Below, piece after piece: positions 60,732-64,000 of a DNA stretch of 64,000 bases (position 1 is the stretch's first letter; every line of letters begins with the position of its first letter). The DNA comes from Nesterenkonia halotolerans (GTDB taxonomy: Bacteria > Actinomycetota > Actinomycetes > Actinomycetales > Micrococcaceae), in NCBI RefSeq assembly GCF_014874065.1, contig NZ_JADBEE010000002.1:62001-126000 (forward strand), in the 5' to 3' direction. The translations under genes were made by a program, and so were the position numbers. Under the pieces are notes generated by a model that was given only the letters and a program-made list of their open reading frames with translations, made no database searches and was not told where the DNA came from.

Positions 60732-61897
60732 CCGAGAACAGCTACGGATTCGCCACGGACGCCATCCACGCCGGGCAGGAGCTCGACGAGGTCTACGGCG
60801 CGGTGGTCCCGCCCCTGCACTTCTCCACCACCTACGCACCCGACGGCATCGGCAATCTGCGCCGCGGCTACGACTACGGCCGCGCCGGCAACCCCACGCG
60901 CACCTCGCTGCAGACCCAGCTTGCCGCCCTCGAGGGTGGGGAGCACGCCTTCAGCTTCGGCTCCGGCCTGGCCGCCGAGGACGCGATCATCCGCGCGGTG
61001 ATGCGCCCCGGACAGCGCATCGTGATGGGAAATGACGCCTACGGAGGCTCCTACCGGCTCATCAGCCGGATTCACGGAGACTGGGGCATCGCCAACACGC
61101 CGCTGGACCTCTCCGACCTCGACCGCGTGGCCAACGAGATGGCCGCCGAGGACGCGACCCTGCTCTGGGTGGAGACGCCCTCGAACCCGCTGATGTCGAT
61201 CACCGATATCGCGGCGCTGGCGAAGATCGCCCACGAGAACAACGCCCTGCTGCTGGTGGACAACACCTTCGCCAGCCCGTATCTGCAGCAGCCGCTGAGC
61301 CTGGGCGCAGACATCGTCGTGCACTCCACCACCAAGTACATCGGCGGTCACTCCGATGTGGTCGGCGGCGCCGTGGTCACCTCCGACGACGAGCTCGCCA
61401 CCAAGATCGGCTTCCAGCAGTTCGCCGTCGGCGCCATCTCCGGGCCGCTCGACGCCTACCTCACCACCCGTGGGCTCAAGACTCTGGCGGTGCGCATGGA
61501 CCGGCACTGCAGCAACGCCCAGGCGATCGCTGAGCACCTGGTAGACCACCCCGCCGTCGAACGGGTGCTCTACCCCGGGCTGCCGGATCACCCCGGCCAT
61601 GAGCTCGCCAGCAAGCAGATGCGCGGCTTCGGCGGCATGGTCTCGGTGCAGCTCGTCGGCGGCGAGCAGGCTGCGCGCACCGTCGCCGAGGGCACCAGGC
61701 TCTTCGTGCTGGCGGAATCTCTGGGCGGCATCGAGTCGCTGATGAACTACCCGCATGAGATGACCCACGCCTCGGTGCGCGGCACCGAGCTTGCGGTCCC
61801 GGAGAATCTGCTGCGCCTGTCCGTGGGCATCGAGGATGTCAACGATCTGATCGCCGATCTGGATCAGGCGCTGGAGGGGCTCGCAGGCCGTGGCTGA
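60728..61897 (+). CDS. metB: Cystathionine gamma-synthase/gamma-lyase
   Basis: The 389-residue PLP enzyme has RRGYDYGRAGNPTRTSL, the PLP lysine in HSTTKYIGGHSDVVGG, WVETPSNPLMSITDI, and the end ENLLRLSVGIEDVNDLI. Sequence motifs do not separate the synthase from the lyase. Pairing with CBS in one operon favours flow from homocysteine to cysteine, as proposed for mycobacteria. GAAGGAGA lies just before the ATG, which overlaps the CBS stop (ATGA). Confidence 0.9.
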   Translation: MTENSYGFATDAIHAGQELDEVYGAVVPPLHFSTTYAPDGIGNLRRGYDYGRAGNPTRTSLQTQLAALEGGEHAFSFGSGLAAEDAIIRAVMRPGQRIVMGNDAYGGSYRLISRIHGDWGIANTPLDLSDLDRVANEMAAEDATLLWVETPSNPLMSITDIAALAKIAHENNALLLVDNTFASPYLQQPLSLGADIVVHSTTKYIGGHSDVVGGAVVTSDDELATKIGFQQFAVGAISGPLDAYLTTRGLKTLAVRMDRHCSNAQAIAEHLVDHPAVERVLYPGLPDHPGHELASKQMRGFGGMVSVQLVGGEQAARTVAEGTRLFVLAESLGGIESLMNYPHEMTHASVRGTELAVPENLLRLSVGIEDVNDLIADLDQALEGLAGRG

Positions 61898-62516
61898 GTC
61901 TTCACCGAGCTGCCTTGCGGCGGCGGCGCAGCGCCTGGGGCTGACCGGGACCGTGGATGCGGTCTGCGTGGTGGATCGGCTCTTCACCGACGACGTCGGA
62001 GCCGTGGGCGTCTCCGGCATCGACAAGCGCCCCGTCGCGGGCCCGGTGAGGGTGCGCTCCCTGGGTCTCCACGGAGACGTCCAGGCGGACCGCAAGCATC
62101 ACGGCGGCGTCGAGAAGGCCGTCTACGCCTACGCCGCTGACGACGCCCACTGGTGGTCCCAGCAGCTGCAGCGGGAGATCCCGCCGGGCACCTTCGGGGA
62201 GAACCTGCGCCTGTCCGGGATAGACCTCGATGGTGCCTACCCCGGTGAGCGGTGGCGGATCGGCGAGCACGTGGTGCTCGAGGCCACCGTCCCGCGCATC
62301 CCCTGCGCGACCTTCGGCCGATGGCTGGGGGAGCCGGGCTGGGTCAGACGCTTCATGGAGGCAGGCCGCCCGGGCACCTATTTCCGAGTCATCACGGCCG
62401 GCACGGTGCAGGCGGGGGACGCGGTGGAAGTCATCTCGACTGCGGAGACCGCAGCCGAGAACATCCGCGAGCTCGCCCTCGCGCGCGGGTCGGCACAGGC
62501 CCGCCCCGAGGGCTGA
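61890..62516 (+). CDS. MOSC domain-containing protein
   Basis: The 208-residue protein has the MOSC features KRPVAGPVRVRSLGLHGDVQ, DRKHHGGVEKAVYAYA, GTFGENLRLSG and the molybdopterin-linked cysteine in RIPCATFGRWLG. It resembles YiiM/YuaD-type stand-alone proteins that handle molybdenum cofactor-bound sulfur. The GTG overlaps the metB stop by 8 nt, so it is third in the operon; its link to sulfur amino acid metabolism is suggestive only. Confidence 0.87.
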   Translation: MAESSPSCLAAAAQRLGLTGTVDAVCVVDRLFTDDVGAVGVSGIDKRPVAGPVRVRSLGLHGDVQADRKHHGGVEKAVYAYAADDAHWWSQQLQREIPPGTFGENLRLSGIDLDGAYPGERWRIGEHVVLEATVPRIPCATFGRWLGEPGWVRRFMEAGRPGTYFRVITAGTVQAGDAVEVISTAETAAENIRELALARGSAQARPEG

Positions 62517-62584
62517 AGCAGCTTCGGATCGAGCGCCGGGCAGCTCCGCGGCGCAAGACCAGCTGAACCCGGCTGACGTGAGCT

Positions 62585-62600
62585 TCGTCTCGAAAGACGA
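62585..62600 (+). terminator. Small hairpin after the MOSC gene
   Basis: TCGTCT (62585-62590) pairs with AGACGA (62595-62600) around a CGAA tetraloop. It overlaps the -35 of the next promoter. Confidence 0.35.
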
Positions 62601-62626
62601 CAGGCCCGGTCCCCGTGGGCTAGACT
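62597..62626 (+). promoter_or_regulatory. Promoter of the DEAD-box helicase gene
   Basis: -35 ACGACA (62597-62602, last four bases consensus), an 18-nt spacer and -10 TAGACT (62621-62626). The predicted start is near 62633. Confidence 0.5.
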
Positions 62627-62632
62627 GAATGC

Positions 62633-62943
62633 GCATTCTCCGGATAATCCCGTTTTCTCTTGCTGACTCCGAGCGTGCTCCTCCTTGAGAGGGGCCGGAA
62701 GCTCGTTGAGGGTTGTGTGTATCCACGGGTCGACTCCGGAGCCGACAAAGCGGCCGAGTCCCCGTGACTGATCCAGTCCCGTCCAAGAATCTGAGCAACC
62801 TGCCCTGCCCATGCAGAGGTTCTGTGCAGCGCCTTCTGGCCTGTCCATCCTCTTCGAGCAGCGGTGGTTGACGCGCAGGTGCCCTGGGACTGGATCTCAA
62901 GCGGGGGTCCTCTCGGTCGCATGACATGTGACGAGGAGTCAAC
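62633..62943 (+). ncRNA. Long 5' leader of the DEAD-box helicase mRNA
   Basis: About 310 nt separate the predicted start site from ATG 62944, with no convincing gene. Long leaders are known for cold-inducible RNA helicase genes. The stretch has many short complementary segments but no riboswitch class I can name. The wider gap 62517-62943 holds only the hairpin, the promoter and this leader. Confidence 0.4.
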
Positions 62944-64000
62944 ATGACCATCCAGGATCCCAACGCCTCCGAGCCGACGCAGGCTCAGGACGCGACCGAA
63001 GTCCCGACCGAGATCATCCCCGAGGTCGATCCCGCTGCCGAGGCGCCCACCCAGGCTCCCGAAGCTGATGAGGCCGCGCCTCTGCAGGCACCGGATGAGA
63101 CCCAGGCTGCCGTCGATGCCGCCGCAGCAGTGGAGACCCAGTCCGCAGCTGCGCAGGCCCCGGCCTCCACGGAAGCTTCCACCGAGGCTCCGGCTTCGAC
63201 CGAGGCTCCCGCCTCCACCGAGGCTGAGAAGCCCGCGAAGTCCGCCTCCAGCGCCGACCAGGCCACCGGCCCGAAGTTCGCCGAACTGGGCCTGGATGAT
63301 CGAGTGCTGGAATCGGTGACCAAGCTCGGCTACGAGACCCCCTCGCCGATCCAGGCACAGACCATTCCGCTGCTGAGCCAGGGACGCGACGTCGTCGGTC
63401 TGGCCCAGACCGGCACCGGCAAGACCGCCGCCTTCGCGCTGCCGGCACTCTCACACATGGCCCGGGCCTACGACGCCGGAGAGCTGGGCAACCACCCCTC
63501 CACTCTGGTGCTCGCTCCCACCCGTGAGCTCGCGATCCAGGTCGCCGAGGCGTTCTCCACCTACGCCCACGGCGTCCCCGGCATCACCGTGCTGCCCATC
63601 TACGGCGGCTCCCCCTATGGCCCGCAGCTCGAGGGCCTGCGCCGCGGCGCCCACGTCGTCGTCGGCACCCCGGGTCGCGTGATCGACCATATGACCCGCG
63701 GGTCGCTGAACCTCTCCACCATCAAGCACCTGGTGCTCGACGAGGCCGACGAGATGCTGCGCATGGGCTTCGCTGAGGAGGTGGACCAGATCCTGGCCCG
63801 CACTCCGAAGACCAAGCAGGTCGCGCTGTTCTCCGCCACGATGCCCAAGGCGATCCGTCGGATCTCCGCGGACTACCTCAACGATCCGGTGGAGGTCTCG
63901 GTCAAGTCCAAGACGTCCACGGGCACCAACATCCGCCAGCGCTTCGTGCTGATCAAGCACTCCGCCAAGCACGAGGCGCTGACCCGCATCCTCGAGACCG
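62944..64000 (+). CDS. DEAD-box RNA helicase, 3' end beyond window
   Basis: ATG 62944 has GAGGAG 5 nt upstream. The first 95 residues are Ala/Glu/Pro/Thr-rich with repeated PASTEA units and are likely disordered. The helicase core then shows the Q-motif FAELGLDDRVLESVTKLGY...PSPIQAQTIP, motif I AQTGTGKTAA, PTRELA, GTPGRV, DEAD in LDEADEMLRMGF and SAT in LFSATMP. It resembles DeaD/CsdA, which unwinds structured RNA in ribosome assembly and cold adaptation. The C-terminal RecA domain is cut off. Confidence 0.93.
   Translation, partial: MTIQDPNASEPTQAQDATEVPTEIIPEVDPAAEAPTQAPEADEAAPLQAPDETQAAVDAAAAVETQSAAAQAPASTEASTEAPASTEAPASTEAEKPAKSASSADQATGPKFAELGLDDRVLESVTKLGYETPSPIQAQTIPLLSQGRDVVGLAQTGTGKTAAFALPALSHMARAYDAGELGNHPSTLVLAPTRELAIQVAEAFSTYAHGVPGITVLPIYGGSPYGPQLEGLRRGAHVVVGTPGRVIDHMTRGSLNLSTIKHLVLDEADEMLRMGFAEEVDQILARTPKTKQVALFSATMPKAIRRISADYLNDPVEVSVKSKTSTGTNIRQRFVLIKHSAKHEALTRILET
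63167..63235 (+). repeat. Coding repeats in the helicase N-terminal tail
   Basis: Degenerate GCCTCCACCGAGGCTCC-type units encode repeated ASTEAP residues ahead of the Q-motif. Copy number may vary between strains. Confidence 0.5.

Overview
The window is high-GC bacterial chromosome, almost fully coding. Gene content and order point to an actinomycete of the order Micrococcales, probably a Micrococcaceae-type organism; this placement is inference. Supporting it are a complete-looking menaquinone gene set, System II cytochrome c maturation (TlpA-CcdA-ResB-CcsB), a perM-purN neighbourhood, a DUF4229 protein, a CBS-metB pair, and many genes whose start codon lies 6-7 nt after a TAnnnT -10 box, which is the leaderless-mRNA layout common in actinobacteria.

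Layout. 0-3.3 kb: the end of a carbohydrate-type cluster (DUF6807 protein, Gfo/Idh/MocA dehydrogenase) with a divergent LacI regulator. 3.4-13.1 kb: housekeeping and transport (ferritin-like/VIT1 metal transporter, inositol-phosphatase-like enzyme, App1-type phosphatase, glycosyltransferase, TauE/SafE exporter, PerM, PurN, histidine phosphatase). 13.2-17.6 kb: the cytochrome c maturation operon behind a clear promoter with an overlapping inverted repeat. 17.6-21.0 kb: small membrane proteins, menA, menE. 21.0-27.2 kb: an accessory block consisting of a LigM/GcvT-like O-demethylase, PurU, MetF, FolE and a fused dihydroxyacetone kinase whose codons look less GC-biased. 27.4-33.4 kb: menB, tenA behind an unusual palindromic operator array, a DUF2332 protein, a methyltransferase and an S9 peptidase. 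33.5-37.4 kb: a divergent NarL-type response regulator and HisKA_3 kinase next to a fatty acid desaturase. 37.3-41.8 kb: two PAP2 phosphatases, an alanine/Na+ symporter and an MBL-fold hydrolase. 41.8-48.3 kb: menC, menD, menF, menG and a polyprenyl diphosphate synthase. 48.3-57.0 kb: HIT protein, FprA-like reductase, HtpX, a Na/Pi cotransporter with a PHO-box-like repeat, YajQ, a core MetE-like protein and an odd MocR-type regulator. 57.2-64 kb: tRNA-Tyr, thioredoxin, AlkA-like glycosylase, CBS, cystathionine gamma-synthase/lyase, a MOSC protein and the start of a DEAD-box helicase with a leader of about 310 nt.

How the genes fit together. MenF, D, C, E, B, A and G plus the prenyl synthase supply menaquinone, and the Ccs proteins mature cytochromes c, so the window is rich in respiratory-chain assembly. 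The block at 21.1-25.4 kb reads as one tetrahydrofolate-dependent demethylation unit: the demethylase would load methyl groups on THF, MetF would oxidise methyl-THF to methylene-THF, PurU would release formate from formyl-THF, and FolE would enlarge the folate pool. This is the most interesting functional proposal in the window. Other points of interest are the tenA operator array, the MocR protein that lacks the expected PLP lysine, a possible DesK/DesR-like lipid-sensing unit, the PHO-box-like site, and several uncatalogued DNA repeats.
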